A stretch of DNA of 64,000 bases from JAPOVO01 sp026708165 (GTDB lineage: Bacteria; Chloroflexota; UBA11872; VXNJ01), in contig OZ242360.1 of NCBI GenBank assembly GCA_965208775.1, positions 682,001 through 746,000 on the forward strand, given 5' to 3'. Made by a program: the position numbers and the translations under genes. The notes under the pieces are model-generated. The model was not told the DNA's origin. It did not search any database and saw only the letters and a program-made list of their open reading frames with translations. This document shows, one piece after another, positions 9,271 to 18,266 of this stretch; position 1 is the stretch's first letter, and each line of letters starts with the position of its first letter.

Positions 9271-9385
9271 GCTAGCCGGCGGTACCGGGCGTGGATTTGC
9301 TGCTGCACGAACGCAGTACCGGTGCCGGAACTGCTACGATTCTGACAAGCGCGCTTGCCTGCTCCCTATCAGTGGGAGCAACCTG

Positions 9386-9406
9386 ACCCGCCAGGCGTCG
9401 GGTTTT
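9386..9406 (+). terminator. possible weak terminator after the ceramidase-like gene
   Basis: A short stem (ACCCG with CGGGT) is followed by TTTT. A second hairpin (TGCTCCC / GGGAGCA, 9360-9380) precedes it. Weak, but placed where a terminator is expected before the next gene, which has its own strong ribosome site. Confidence 0.3.
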
Positions 9407-9470
9407 CGGCGGCGCGATCGGAAAACTTGGCGATCAGCCTGCGGGGCGTCCGGCCGATAGGAGGCTTCCA

Positions 9471-10724
9471 ATGCCCGCTCTAGCAATCAACGGCGGCGAC
9501 GCGCTGCGCGACAGACCGTTCCACCGCTGGCCGGTCGGCGATCCGACCGATGTGGAAGTCGTCCGCGAGACCATTCTCTCCGGCAAGTGGTTCGCGACCA
9601 CGGGACCGAACGTAGAGGAGTTCGAGCAGGCGTTCGCCGCGCATCAGGGCGCCAGGCACGGCATTGCCGTCAATGGCGGGACTACCGCTCTCCAAGTGGC
9701 TTTGCGCGCCGCCGGCGTCGTTCCGGGGGACGAGGTCGTCATCCCGTCGTACACGTTCGTAGCCACCGCCCTCGGCGTGCTGAATGTCGGGGCGGTCCCG
9801 GTCTTCTGCGATGTCGAAGTAGAGACGTTCAACATGGACGTTGCTTCCGCCGAGCGGGCGATCACCGAGCACACCACGGCCATAATGCCCGTCCACTGGG
9901 GCGGACGCGCCGCCGATATGGAAGGCGTGCTGAGGTTGGCCGAAAATCGCGGACTGAAGGTCGTCGAGGACTCCTGTCACGGCTGGGGCGCGTCCTGGAG
10001 GGGCCGCGGGCTTGGGTCGATAGGCTTCTCCGGGGGATTCAGCTTTCAGGCCAGCAAGAACCTGACCGCCGGCGAGGGCGGTTTCGTCACGACCAGCGAC
10101 GACGAGGCCGCCGAAGTCGCGCGTCACATGATGTGGGCCGGCGCCGGTGACCGCGAGGGTAAAACCTCGGTTCTCGGAAGCAACTACCGGATGAGCCAGA
10201 TGTCCGCCGCGCTGCTGCTGAATCAGTTGAAGCGGCTTGACGAGCAAAACCGGGTCCGAATGTCGAACTCGATCTACCTGTCCGACGCCCTCGACGAAAT
10301 CGACGGCTTCCGGTCAGTCCCCCGTCACCCCGACGTAACGGTCGATTCGGTCTACCAGTATGTCTTCCGGTACAAGCGCGACGAGTTTGAGGGTGTTCCC
10401 CGCGAGACGTTCGTCGAAGCCATGAACGCCGAAGGCATACCTGTCGGCATGGGTTACGCGAGACCGTTGCAGGACTATCCGCTTATCGCCGGCATACCCG
10501 ATTCCATGCCCGGCGGGCATCCGTTCGCTTCCGGCTGCTACAAGGGCTCGGTGGATTACTCCACCATCGAAACCCCGGTGACCGAACGCCTGTGCAAGGA
10601 AGAGTCGCTGACCCTGCCGAGCAACGTGTTCCTCGGGCCGAGGTCTGACGTCGACGACGTAATCGCCGCCGTCGACAAGGTCCGCAGCAACGTCGCCGAG
10701 CTGCTCGAGGTCGCCGCGGTCTAG
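9471..10724 (+). CDS. DegT/DnrJ/EryC1/StrS-family PLP-dependent aminotransferase
   Basis: A 417-residue fold-type I PLP enzyme. The family landmarks are the 'IPSYTFVATA' loop, Asp167 in 'VVEDSCHGWGA' which holds the pyridine nitrogen, and Lys196 in 'FSFQASKNLT' which would bind PLP. Members transaminate keto-sugars or are dehydratases or cyclases on related substrates. AGGAGG six bases before the ATG supports the start. Its neighbours are hydrolases rather than nucleotide-sugar enzymes, so a catabolic or small-molecule role is as likely as sugar biosynthesis. Confidence 0.92.
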   Translation: MPALAINGGDALRDRPFHRWPVGDPTDVEVVRETILSGKWFATTGPNVEEFEQAFAAHQGARHGIAVNGGTTALQVALRAAGVVPGDEVVIPSYTFVATALGVLNVGAVPVFCDVEVETFNMDVASAERAITEHTTAIMPVHWGGRAADMEGVLRLAENRGLKVVEDSCHGWGASWRGRGLGSIGFSGGFSFQASKNLTAGEGGFVTTSDDEAAEVARHMMWAGAGDREGKTSVLGSNYRMSQMSAALLLNQLKRLDEQNRVRMSNSIYLSDALDEIDGFRSVPRHPDVTVDSVYQYVFRYKRDEFEGVPRETFVEAMNAEGIPVGMGYARPLQDYPLIAGIPDSMPGGHPFASGCYKGSVDYSTIETPVTERLCKEESLTLPSNVFLGPRSDVDDVIAAVDKVRSNVAELLEVAAV

Positions 10725-10770
10725 GCGACCTCCGGCCCCTAATAGCCCGGCACACCAAGCCACTGACAGC

Positions 10771-10800
10771 GTCATTCCCGGGTTGATCGGGAATCCGGGG
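10771..10800. repeat. dispersed palindromic repeat (GTCATTCCCG...CGGGAATCC type)
   Basis: Between two convergent genes lies ATTCCCG / CGGGAAT around a seven-base loop, flanked by GTC and CC. It matches the common intergenic palindrome of the form GTCATTCCCG-n-CGGGAATCC found in many environmental genomes. It could also act as a bidirectional terminator here. Only one copy was noticed in the window. Confidence 0.5.
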
Positions 10801-10837
10801 AAAGCAGGGCGGGCTTAACGTTTGGCACCGCGCGGCG

Positions 10838-12220
10838 CTAGCTGTGCTCGGTAAACTCCGGTCCCGGCCCGCCTAGCCGCGTGAGCTGACCGCCTCCTTG
10901 GACGCCGCGGTCTCGCCCGTCCATTTCGGGGGCCGCGTAGGCGTCGAACCACTCCTCCAGCCGCCCCTTCATTTCCGCGACCCGCGCGGCTTGCCCCGGC
11001 TCGTCGATCAGGTTGCGGCGTTCGTCCGGATCGTTCGTCAGGTCAAATAGCTCGTTCGGACCGTCCGGATAGCGATGGACGTACTTCCAGTCGTGAGTTC
11101 GGATCATCCGCGTGGAGCCGTACTCGTCATAAATCACCACGCTCTCCCGCCCTGAGCCGCCGTCCCGGCGCAGCAGGCAGTTGAAGCTCTCGCCCGGAAG
11201 ATTCACGCTTTCGGGCAAAGGCAACCCCAGGTAGTCAAGCAGCGTCGGCATGAAGTCGCAGGCGCTCGTCAGAGCGGACTCGACAGATCCCTCCGGGATC
11301 ACGCCGGGATGGCTGGCGATGAACGGGACCTTGATCGAGTTCTCGTACATGTTCAGCGGCCAGGTGCCGTTGCCCTTGCCCCAGAAACCGTGGTGTCCGC
11401 AGCTAAACCCGTTGTCGCTGGTGAAGACAACGAGCGTGTCTTCGCTGATCCCCAGATCATCGAGCTTGTCGAGAATCCTCCCAACGTCGGCGTCCATGGC
11501 CGTGACCGCCGCGAAATAGCCCTTCAGCATCTCCCTGTCGCCGAGACACTGGTCGGTCAGACTGATCGCCCACGGATGGCGCGGCTCTTGCGGACACGAC
11601 TCGAACGCGCACCCGTCGTAGGAGTCAACGATGTCCTGGGGATGCCCCGTCCACGGACTGTGCGGCGCGGTGTAGTGCACGCTGAGGTAGAACGGGGCGC
11701 CGCCTGCGCCTTGGCAATCCAGGAACCGCAAGGCGTCGTCCGTTATCAGGTTTGTGACGTAGCCAGTATCGACAATTGCCTCGCCGTCTCTGATCATCGG
11801 CGGATCGTTGTACCGCCCCCCGCCGAATTGATGGACGTACCAATGATCGAAACCATGTTGGGCGATCTGACTGTCGCCGAGATGCCACTTGCCGCTTATG
11901 CCGCACTTCCATCCGTTGGCCGCCAGAACATCGGTGTACGCGACTTCGTCCTTCAGATACCTGATCGAATCCGGTCCGACGTTTCCCTCGCGAATCCAGT
12001 CGTGCACGCCGTGCTGCGAGGGTATCCGGCCCGTCAGATACGAAGCGCGGCTCGGAGAGCAGACCGGAGAGGCCACGAAGAAATTCTCGAACCGCATCCC
12101 GCGCGCGGCCAGGCGGTCGATGTTTGGCGTTCGGATTTCCGGGTTTCCGTAGCAGCCCGCCGCCCAGACCCCCTGATCGTCGGTGAGAATAAAGATAACG
12201 TTAGGTCGGTCCGTCGCCAT
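10838..12220 (-). CDS. sulfatase (arylsulfatase family, formylglycine type)
   Basis: A 460-residue cytoplasmic-looking sulfatase with no signal peptide. The N-terminal metal motif is 'FILTDDQG' (Asp14, Asp15). The active-site signature is Cys54-Ser-Pro-Ser-Arg, so Cys54 should be converted to formylglycine by a maturase not encoded in this window. 'LVVFTSDNG' later gives further metal ligands. It should cleave sulfate (or a related phosphonate or sulfonate ester) from a sugar or aromatic substrate. It lies on the minus strand inside the catabolic block, convergent with the DegT-family gene and divergent from the dehydrogenase operon. Confidence 0.94.
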   Translation of the reverse strand: MATDRPNVIFILTDDQGVWAAGCYGNPEIRTPNIDRLAARGMRFENFFVASPVCSPSRASYLTGRIPSQHGVHDWIREGNVGPDSIRYLKDEVAYTDVLAANGWKCGISGKWHLGDSQIAQHGFDHWYVHQFGGGRYNDPPMIRDGEAIVDTGYVTNLITDDALRFLDCQGAGGAPFYLSVHYTAPHSPWTGHPQDIVDSYDGCAFESCPQEPRHPWAISLTDQCLGDREMLKGYFAAVTAMDADVGRILDKLDDLGISEDTLVVFTSDNGFSCGHHGFWGKGNGTWPLNMYENSIKVPFIASHPGVIPEGSVESALTSACDFMPTLLDYLGLPLPESVNLPGESFNCLLRRDGGSGRESVVIYDEYGSTRMIRTHDWKYVHRYPDGPNELFDLTNDPDERRNLIDEPGQAARVAEMKGRLEEWFDAYAAPEMDGRDRGVQGGGQLTRLGGPGPEFTEHS

Positions 12221-12521
12221 CGCCTGCTCGCTAGTCTGGCCGCAAATGCCGGTTTCCGGGCATCGGGATCAAGTCACCTGAGTTTGAGCGCCAATATATT
12301 CCGGTACCCGAAAAACCACGATCCTGCAGAATCCTAACCGAAGCTCCGCCTGGATGGACTTGCTGAAGATCACCACTTGAACCGAAGCGCGACTTGAGGC
12401 ACAAGCGTGGCCTCTTCAGGCAGCTGCCCGCTAGCGAGTCGGCTCGACAATCGCATTCAAGCCATAATCTGAACGCGGATGCGTCCGCGGATTTCGTTCT
12501 TATCGTGATTGAGGCGTGACC
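12221..12521. other. intergenic region between divergent genes
   Basis: About 300 bases between the sulfatase start (minus) and the dehydrogenase start (plus). It must hold both promoters. No operator palindrome, RNA gene or convincing small ORF was recognised. The ribosome site for the dehydrogenase (GAGG at 12511) is at its right end. Confidence 0.6.
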
Positions 12522-13415
12522 ATGGCGGTAAAGACGGTCGCCATACTGAGTCCCGGGGAGATGGGCGCGGCCGTCGGCAAAGTCCTTCGCAACTGCGGAC
12601 TGGAAGTCACAACCTGCCTGGAAGGCCGCGGCGAGCAAACGCGACGCCGCGCCAGTGAGTGCGGATTCTCCATAGTTTCCGATCTGGAACAACTGGCCGG
12701 AAGCGCCGAACTGATCCTCTCTATCCTCGTTCCAGCCGAAGCTGAGAGGGTCGCGAGAAGCGTGGCTCGCGCCATAGCGGCATCCGGCAGCCGCCCCACC
12801 TACGCTGACTGCAATGCCGTATCGCCGCAAACGGCTTGCTCGCTCGAGCCGCTAATCACCGAAGCGGGCGGCACGTTCGCCGACGCCGGAATCATCGGCG
12901 GACCGCCTCGCGAAGGATACGCGCCCCGCTTCTACTCGTCGGGACCCGGCGCGTCGACGCTCGCCGAGCTCGACGGTCGCGGAATCGAGGTGGTCCACGT
13001 AGGCGGGGAGAGCGGACGCGCATCCGCCATCAAAATGTGCTACGCCGCGATGACCAAGGGAACTACCGCCTTGCAGACGGCTCTCCTGGTAGCGGCGATC
13101 CGTTTGGGAGTCTACGAAGAGCTGCGAGACGAGCTCCTTTCCAGCCAGCGCCCGGCGTTCGATCAAATCGAACGATCGGTAACGAGGCTTCCATCCGTCG
13201 CCTACCGGTGGATCGGCGAAATGGAAGAAATAGCCGCGACGTTCGACTCTGTCGACGTCACCCCCGACTTCCATCGCGGAGCCGCCGAAGTGTTTCGGCT
13301 CGTCGCGGGTTCGGATATGGGCAAGGAAAACGATGTCGGAGCCGACGAAATCTACGGTGCGATCAAACTGCTCGCGCACACGACAGACGCCGGAGGCTCG
13401 AAAAGCGTCATTTGA
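12522..13415 (+). CDS. NAD(P)-dependent dehydrogenase, 6-phosphogluconate dehydrogenase-like (DUF1932)
   Basis: A 297-residue two-domain oxidoreductase. The Rossmann start is 'VAILSPGEMGAAVG', followed by an all-helical C-terminal domain of the DUF1932 type with 'KMCYAAMTKG', where the Lys is in the position of the catalytic Lys of beta-hydroxyacid dehydrogenases. Such proteins oxidise 3-hydroxy acids or related compounds. GAGG seven bases upstream supports the ATG at 12522 over a GTG six bases earlier. First of four closely spaced plus-strand genes with RraA-like, SDR and M20 proteins, which suggests one catabolic pathway. Confidence 0.85.
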   Translation: MAVKTVAILSPGEMGAAVGKVLRNCGLEVTTCLEGRGEQTRRRASECGFSIVSDLEQLAGSAELILSILVPAEAERVARSVARAIAASGSRPTYADCNAVSPQTACSLEPLITEAGGTFADAGIIGGPPREGYAPRFYSSGPGASTLAELDGRGIEVVHVGGESGRASAIKMCYAAMTKGTTALQTALLVAAIRLGVYEELRDELLSSQRPAFDQIERSVTRLPSVAYRWIGEMEEIAATFDSVDVTPDFHRGAAEVFRLVAGSDMGKENDVGADEIYGAIKLLAHTTDAGGSKSVI

Positions 13416-13460
13416 AGCCGCGCTTCGACTTCACGGCCGCCAACGAACATGGGAGGAAAC

Positions 13461-14174
13461 ATGCCGGAAGATATTGACCTGAAGAAGCTCGCGATGGTCT
13501 CCAGCCCCACGGCGACGCATCTACTATTAAAGCTCGGAATCCGTAACACCTTTCTCGAAGGCATCAAGCCCCTTATCAGCGGCGCGGCGGTTGTGGGCCG
13601 CGCCCGCACTCTGCGGTACCTGCCCATGAGAGAGGACCTAGCGCCGAATCCCGACGAACTCAACCGAAACGCTCAAAGGCGGGCGATCGAGTCAATCGGA
13701 CCCGGCGAAATCCTCGTTGTCGACGCCGGGGGATATCTCGGCGCGGGAACGCTCGGAGACATCCTCTGCGAGCGCATGAAATACCGCGGCGCCGTGGCGG
13801 TTGTCGTAGACGGCGCCGTCCGCGACAGCGCGCAGATTCGAGAGGTCGGTCTGCCGGTATGGAGCAAGGGCGTCCACGGGGCTGCCAGCTCGCGCTCGAT
13901 GTGGCCCGCCGACTACAACGTACCCATACGCTGCGGCGGCTGCACCGTGATGCCGGGAGACTACATCGTCGCCGACCAGGACGGAGTGGTGGTAATTCCT
14001 CCTGTCCACGCCGCGCAGATCGCCGAGGACGGATCGGAATCGGAGCGGCTTGAGAACTTCATCCGAATGAAGATTCGCGACGAGGGCTATTCCACAACCC
14101 GCGCGTATCCGCCGAACGATGAGGTCCTAGCCGAATACGAGTCATGGAAGAAGGGCGAAGCCACGCGCGGCTAA
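13461..14174 (+). CDS. RraA-like protein (4-hydroxy-4-methyl-2-oxoglutarate aldolase family)
   Basis: A 237-residue member of the RraA/DlpA fold. The typical blocks are visible: 'VVDAGGYLGAGTLGDI', 'GAVAVVVDGAVRDSAQI' with the Asp-Gly-x-x-Arg-Asp motif that binds metal and substrate in HMG/CHA aldolases, and 'PGDYIVADQDGVVVIP'. Most such proteins outside gammaproteobacteria are class II aldolases or decarboxylases of oxaloacetate-like acids rather than RNase E inhibitors. GGAGGA just before the ATG at 13461 supports this start over the ATG at 13449. It lies 45 bases after the dehydrogenase and is likely co-transcribed. Confidence 0.88.
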   Translation: MPEDIDLKKLAMVSSPTATHLLLKLGIRNTFLEGIKPLISGAAVVGRARTLRYLPMREDLAPNPDELNRNAQRRAIESIGPGEILVVDAGGYLGAGTLGDILCERMKYRGAVAVVVDGAVRDSAQIREVGLPVWSKGVHGAASSRSMWPADYNVPIRCGGCTVMPGDYIVADQDGVVVIPPVHAAQIAEDGSESERLENFIRMKIRDEGYSTTRAYPPNDEVLAEYESWKKGEATRG

Positions 14175-14274
14175 CGCACCTAAGAGGCGCGGGCCGGAGT
14201 CCCAAAGTAAACGAGACTCAGCCCGAGTGCCATATTCTTCTATTAACAGCGAAAGAATAGGGAGGGAACACTTG

Positions 14275-15027
14275 ATGAGCGGTCTGTCAGGAAAAGTGGC
14301 CCTGGTTACCGGCGCGGCCGGAGGCATAGGCTTTGCGACTTCGGAACGTCTCGCCCGCGACGGGGCGGACGTGGCGATGGTGGATCTGAATTGCGACGCC
14401 GTTAGTCGCGCCGCCGAATCCGTAGCCTCCTCGACAGGCGCGCGCACTCTTCCCATCGCGGTGGATGTCTCCAACCGAGGCCAGGTTCTGGACATGGCCG
14501 GGAAGATCGAATCCGAGCTGGGACCGGTCAACGTGCTTGTCAACGCCGCTGGAATCCTCGGCAGAGGCACCATCCTCGAGATCTCCGAGGAGCAATGGGA
14601 CCGCATGCTGGACGTGAATCTCAAGGGGCCGTTTCTCGTTACCCAGGCGGTCATCGAGGGCATGACTGCCAGCGGTTACGGCCGCATAATCAACCTCGCC
14701 TCGATTGCCGGCAAGAAGGGCGGGTTGCAGGCTGGCACGCACTACGGCGCCTCCAAGGGCGGCGTGCTCGCCATGACCAAGAATCTCGCCAGATACCTCG
14801 CCCAGTTCAACATGACCGCCAACTGCGTGTGCCCTTCGATAACCGACACCGGCATGGCCGAGCAGTTTTCAGACGAAGTTCTGCAAATCCTGATCGACGA
14901 CAATCCGTTCAAGCGCCTCGCGAAACCTGAAGAGGTCGCCAACGCGATAGCCTTCCTGGCCTCGGAGGACGCCGGATTCATCAGCGCCGAGATGCTCGAC
15001 GTCGACGGCGGATACATGGCCGACTAG
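14275..15027 (+). CDS. short-chain dehydrogenase/reductase (SDR)
   Basis: A 250-residue classical SDR: 'TGAAGGIG' cofactor loop at residues 12-19, NAAG at 90-93, catalytic Asn115, Ser143, Tyr157 and Lys161. It resembles FabG-like sugar and hydroxy-acid dehydrogenases. Asp37 at the end of strand 2 suggests NAD rather than NADP. The ATG at 14275 is preceded by GGGAGGG and is preferred over the upstream GTG/TTG options. Third gene of the catabolic run. Confidence 0.92.
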   Translation: MSGLSGKVALVTGAAGGIGFATSERLARDGADVAMVDLNCDAVSRAAESVASSTGARTLPIAVDVSNRGQVLDMAGKIESELGPVNVLVNAAGILGRGTILEISEEQWDRMLDVNLKGPFLVTQAVIEGMTASGYGRIINLASIAGKKGGLQAGTHYGASKGGVLAMTKNLARYLAQFNMTANCVCPSITDTGMAEQFSDEVLQILIDDNPFKRLAKPEEVANAIAFLASEDAGFISAEMLDVDGGYMAD

Positions 15028-15073
15028 GCAAGCGGATATCGGCAACCCGCACCACTGCCACAGCGAGAGAATT

Positions 15074-16285
15074 ATGTCAAGTAAAGCGCCAGTGTTTGAT
15101 CCAAACAAACTGATCGCCCTGATCGACCGCGACGCGGTCGCGCGTGACACGCTCGAATTCGTTCGCGTCGAGAGTGAGACCGGGACCGAGGGACCCGGCT
15201 CCGAGTTCTTCGCGGAGCTGTTGAACCGCGAGGGCTTGGACCCTGTCCTCGACCATTTCGAGCCGGACCGGCCCAACGTCTACGCAAGGCTCGACGGCGC
15301 CGAGCCCAAGACCGGGCGGTCGCTAATGCTCAACGGTCACGTCGATACCGTGCCCATCGGAGTCAGCGAACCGCCCGCGCTCGATGACGAGTGGGTCGTC
15401 GGACGCGGCGCCGAGGATATGAAGGGCGGATTGGTCGCCATCACGCACGCCGCGTCCGCCATCAAAAGGAGCGGGCTGCGTCTGGCGGGCGATCTGACGA
15501 TTTCGGGGGTCATCGGCCACGAGACGCCCATCGGTCAGAAGGAAGGCCCCGATCGAATCATCCAGCTCATGCGAGACGGCGAGCTTGCCGCCGACGCCAT
15601 AGTCATCGCCGAAGGTCCCAAGGCGATCTGGGCGGCGAGCGCAGGTTGCACGGGCTTTACGCTGACGGTGACCAACCCACGCGGAATGATCCACAACCTC
15701 TACGCGCCCTACGACGAGAATCCGGCGCGCTGGCTCGGCGAGGCCCTGCGCGCCTTCGAGACCTGGGAGGACGAGTTCCGTTCGGCGCCGACCTCGCCGT
15801 TGACCGGCCGGGAGCAGGTCAACGTGGGCATCCTCCAGGCCGGCGACTATGTCAACCGTCTGCCCACGCCTGCCTCCGTCATTGGAACTCACCGCTGGCA
15901 GCCGGGTACGGACGAAGTGGATGTTCAAGCTCGCTACGAGGCGTTGTGCGCGGACCTCACCGACCGGTCCGGCCTTGAGGTCACGGTCTCGTTCATGGGG
16001 GGCGGGCGCGACCCCTTCGAGATTCCGGCGAGCGATCCCGTTATCAAGGCGCTGCAAGCGGGCAGCCGCCAAGTTCTAGGACGGGAGGCCGAAATCATCG
16101 GAATGCAGCTGGTCGGCGACGCGAGCTTGTTTGCCAACGAGATACCGGTGCCGTCTGTCTACTTCGGCCCCGGACACGGCACGGCCCATTCCGACAACGA
16201 GCGCATACGGATCGACGATCTCGTCGACACCGCGCGCGTCTACGCGCTCGCGGCAGTGGAGTACTGCGGGCTGGCCGGCGACTGA
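15074..16285 (+). CDS. M20-family metallohydrolase (ArgE/DapE-like)
   Basis: A 403-residue amidohydrolase or peptidase. The zinc-site signatures are 'LNGHVDTVP' (His89, Asp91) and 'GRGAEDMKGG' (Asp115), followed by a 'VIGHET' block and a late 'GPGHGTAHSDNE' with the last His ligand. This order fits ArgE/DapE/ACY1-like deacylases. It may remove an acyl or peptide group from the pathway intermediate handled by the preceding dehydrogenases. It converges with the isomerase gene across 25 bases. Confidence 0.9.
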   Translation: MSSKAPVFDPNKLIALIDRDAVARDTLEFVRVESETGTEGPGSEFFAELLNREGLDPVLDHFEPDRPNVYARLDGAEPKTGRSLMLNGHVDTVPIGVSEPPALDDEWVVGRGAEDMKGGLVAITHAASAIKRSGLRLAGDLTISGVIGHETPIGQKEGPDRIIQLMRDGELAADAIVIAEGPKAIWAASAGCTGFTLTVTNPRGMIHNLYAPYDENPARWLGEALRAFETWEDEFRSAPTSPLTGREQVNVGILQAGDYVNRLPTPASVIGTHRWQPGTDEVDVQARYEALCADLTDRSGLEVTVSFMGGGRDPFEIPASDPVIKALQAGSRQVLGREAEIIGMQLVGDASLFANEIPVPSVYFGPGHGTAHSDNERIRIDDLVDTARVYALAAVEYCGLAGD

Positions 16286-16310
16286 CTCCGGCGATTGACC
16301 GCAGGCGCGG

Positions 16311-17177
16311 TCAGGCCCTCTCCCATTCACGCCGTAGAAAGCGAAGGTCTTCCACCGCGCCGACCTCTCGACGGGACCCCGCTCCCTCCGACAGGTCCTT
16401 TCCGCCGACCGTAAAGAGAACGTCCTGGTCCTCCGTGTACTCGGTGTGCACGGTGATCGGCCCGTCAAATCCCCATTTCTTCACGGTCGTCAGCAGCCTG
16501 CGCCAGTGCGCCGCTCCGTGCCCCAGGAACACGAACGCCGGACCGTACGGAGCGGGCCGGTTCGGGCGCCTGTCCGGAACGTGCCGCGCGTCTTTTGCGC
16601 CGATCACCGTCAAGTAGTCGCGGCACATCGCCAGTCCCATCTCTATGTCCTCGCCGTTAATGGCGATGTGCCCCCCGTCGACGTGCGCTCCAACCCACTC
16701 TGGATCCAGACCGCGCAGCAGGTGCATGATCCCCGCGCAGTTGGATCCCAGGCACGTCCCGCTGTGGGTTTGGTAGACCGTCTTGACCCCGGTGCGCTCG
16801 CTCAGCCGCGCGAACCCTTCCAGCGCCTCGCGCGCCGCGCTCACCTTTTCCCAGTAGTCCTCGCCCGGGCTGTGCCTGAAGAAACCGATCTTGACTAGCG
16901 GCACTCCCGCCTCCGCCGCCGCCTCGTAGATCGCAAGGCTGTCGCGATTCGCCGGGTCGATCAGGTTCGTCTCCGTGCTGATCAGCTCGCACGTCAGGCC
17001 CATTTCCGACCAGACCCTCACGGCTTGCGGCAGCGTCTCCCGCACGTTGTCGGGATTGAAGTGATACCCGTACCGCACCGGAAGATCGATCCCGTCGTAT
17101 CCCACCGAGGTCAGGTATTCGCCCAACTCGCGGGTGTTCCACGCCTCGTTAAACTTGGTGAACAGCACTACCTTCAT
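16311..17177 (-). CDS. sugar phosphate isomerase/epimerase-like TIM-barrel protein
   Basis: A 288-residue protein of the xylose-isomerase-like (AP endonuclease 2) superfamily. It starts 'FTKFNEAWNTRELGEYL' and carries the usual metal-site strands: 'TVYQTHSG', 'AHVDGGHI', 'VIGAKDAR', 'ITVHTEY'. Members isomerise or epimerise sugars, inositols or hydroxypyruvate-like compounds. It lies 39 bases after the upstream family-3 binding-protein gene on the same strand. Its reaction is not clear from sequence. Confidence 0.85.
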   Translation of the reverse strand: MKVVLFTKFNEAWNTRELGEYLTSVGYDGIDLPVRYGYHFNPDNVRETLPQAVRVWSEMGLTCELISTETNLIDPANRDSLAIYEAAAEAGVPLVKIGFFRHSPGEDYWEKVSAAREALEGFARLSERTGVKTVYQTHSGTCLGSNCAGIMHLLRGLDPEWVGAHVDGGHIAINGEDIEMGLAMCRDYLTVIGAKDARHVPDRRPNRPAPYGPAFVFLGHGAAHWRRLLTTVKKWGFDGPITVHTEYTEDQDVLFTVGGKDLSEGAGSRREVGAVEDLRFLRREWERA

Positions 17178-17216
17178 AGATTCATTACTCGCAGTACGAC
17201 TTCGGAATCTGCCCCC

Positions 17217-18266
17217 TTATCTGTCCTCATTCCACATCTCCGCGCGGCGCATGAACACCGCAGAATCCTCTCGCCACTCGGCGTAGCCAATTCGCCGGTC
17301 ATCGGTCAGATAGTTGATCTTCTCATCCAGGCAGGCGCGCAGGTCCGCATCGTCCACCGCAAGGGTGAAACCGCCCTGCTCGGACTCGGAATCCAGGGCC
17401 GTCACCACAGAGGCGACCCCGGACTCATGGGCGGCGTCGCGGTTGCCTATCTCGCCTCTGGCTATCGCGTCTATACGGCCATCGGCGAGCGCGTCTAAGA
17501 GCTCGGCCTCTCCCAGCTCGTCTCCCAAGTAGACCACCTGCGGCAACGCGTCCGAAGGCGGATAGAGATGACTCCTTCCCGCCAGGCTCGGAGACTCTTC
17601 GGCGGCGGTGATGAAGTAGTCCGCGCTGCCGTCGGCGACCACTTCACCTCGCGGCGTCTGAATGCGGGTTCCGGCCACCAGCGCGCCGTCGGCGTCTACC
17701 AAACCCGTTAGCTCCAGCAGGCGCGCCTCTCCCGTCGTGCCGGCAAGAGCGCCGACCCGCACGTCGCTGGTCAGATTGTCGTGGCTGGAAAGACGGTCCG
17801 CGTCTTCGGCGCGCACCAGCAGCGACTGGCGGAACGTGACATGGCCCGACGTAAAGGCGACCACCGTCTCGCCCGCCGCATTTCGGGTGCGAGTGTCGAG
17901 GATCGTGATGCCGCCGCCCGAGATGTCGTATTCCGACCCGGCTGACCGCAGCCAGATATCGTCCCACGGCGCGATGGGTTTGCGGACAAAGGAAAGCCCC
18001 ACGCCTTCCAGCGCCTCCAGCGCGGTCAGCAGGTCGGCCTCGTAGCCCAAATGCGTATTGAATCCGTCGGAGTCAGGATTCTCGTCGGCGCTATGGCTGA
18101 CGGGCGCGAAGAAGGCATAGAACCCCACGTTGAGAACCCTTCCGTCCTCCACGCACGCGTCTGCGCGCTCGTCATCGGGCAAGCACCCAGCGAGAAACAT
18201 GAGCAGCAATCCGAGCAAGACGACCCCGGTGAACATGTCGCGCCCCGGCCGGGCAACTGACTGCAT
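17217..18266 (-). CDS. extracellular solute-binding lipoprotein, family 3 (amino-acid type)
   Basis: A 349-residue lipoprotein. The signal peptide 'FTGVVLLGLLLMFLAGC' has its lipid cysteine at residue 28. The mature part has the family-3 layout, with 'GYEADLLTAL' and a late 'TDDRRIGYAEW' helix. The ATG at 18266 has GGAGAG six bases upstream, so the in-frame extension to 18401 is rejected. No permease or ATPase follows; it is an orphan, perhaps serving a system elsewhere or acting as a sensor. It is divergent from the second family-1 binding protein. Confidence 0.8.
   Translation of the reverse strand: MQSVARPGRDMFTGVVLLGLLLMFLAGCLPDDERADACVEDGRVLNVGFYAFFAPVSHSADENPDSDGFNTHLGYEADLLTALEALEGVGLSFVRKPIAPWDDIWLRSAGSEYDISGGGITILDTRTRNAAGETVVAFTSGHVTFRQSLLVRAEDADRLSSHDNLTSDVRVGALAGTTGEARLLELTGLVDADGALVAGTRIQTPRGEVVADGSADYFITAAEESPSLAGRSHLYPPSDALPQVVYLGDELGEAELLDALADGRIDAIARGEIGNRDAAHESGVASVVTALDSESEQGGFTLAVDDADLRACLDEKINYLTDDRRIGYAEWREDSAVFMRRAEMWNEDR

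Noticed and set aside
11309..12337. 342-residue plus-strand ORF over the sulfatase
   Set aside because: Antisense of a gene with the full sulfatase signature.
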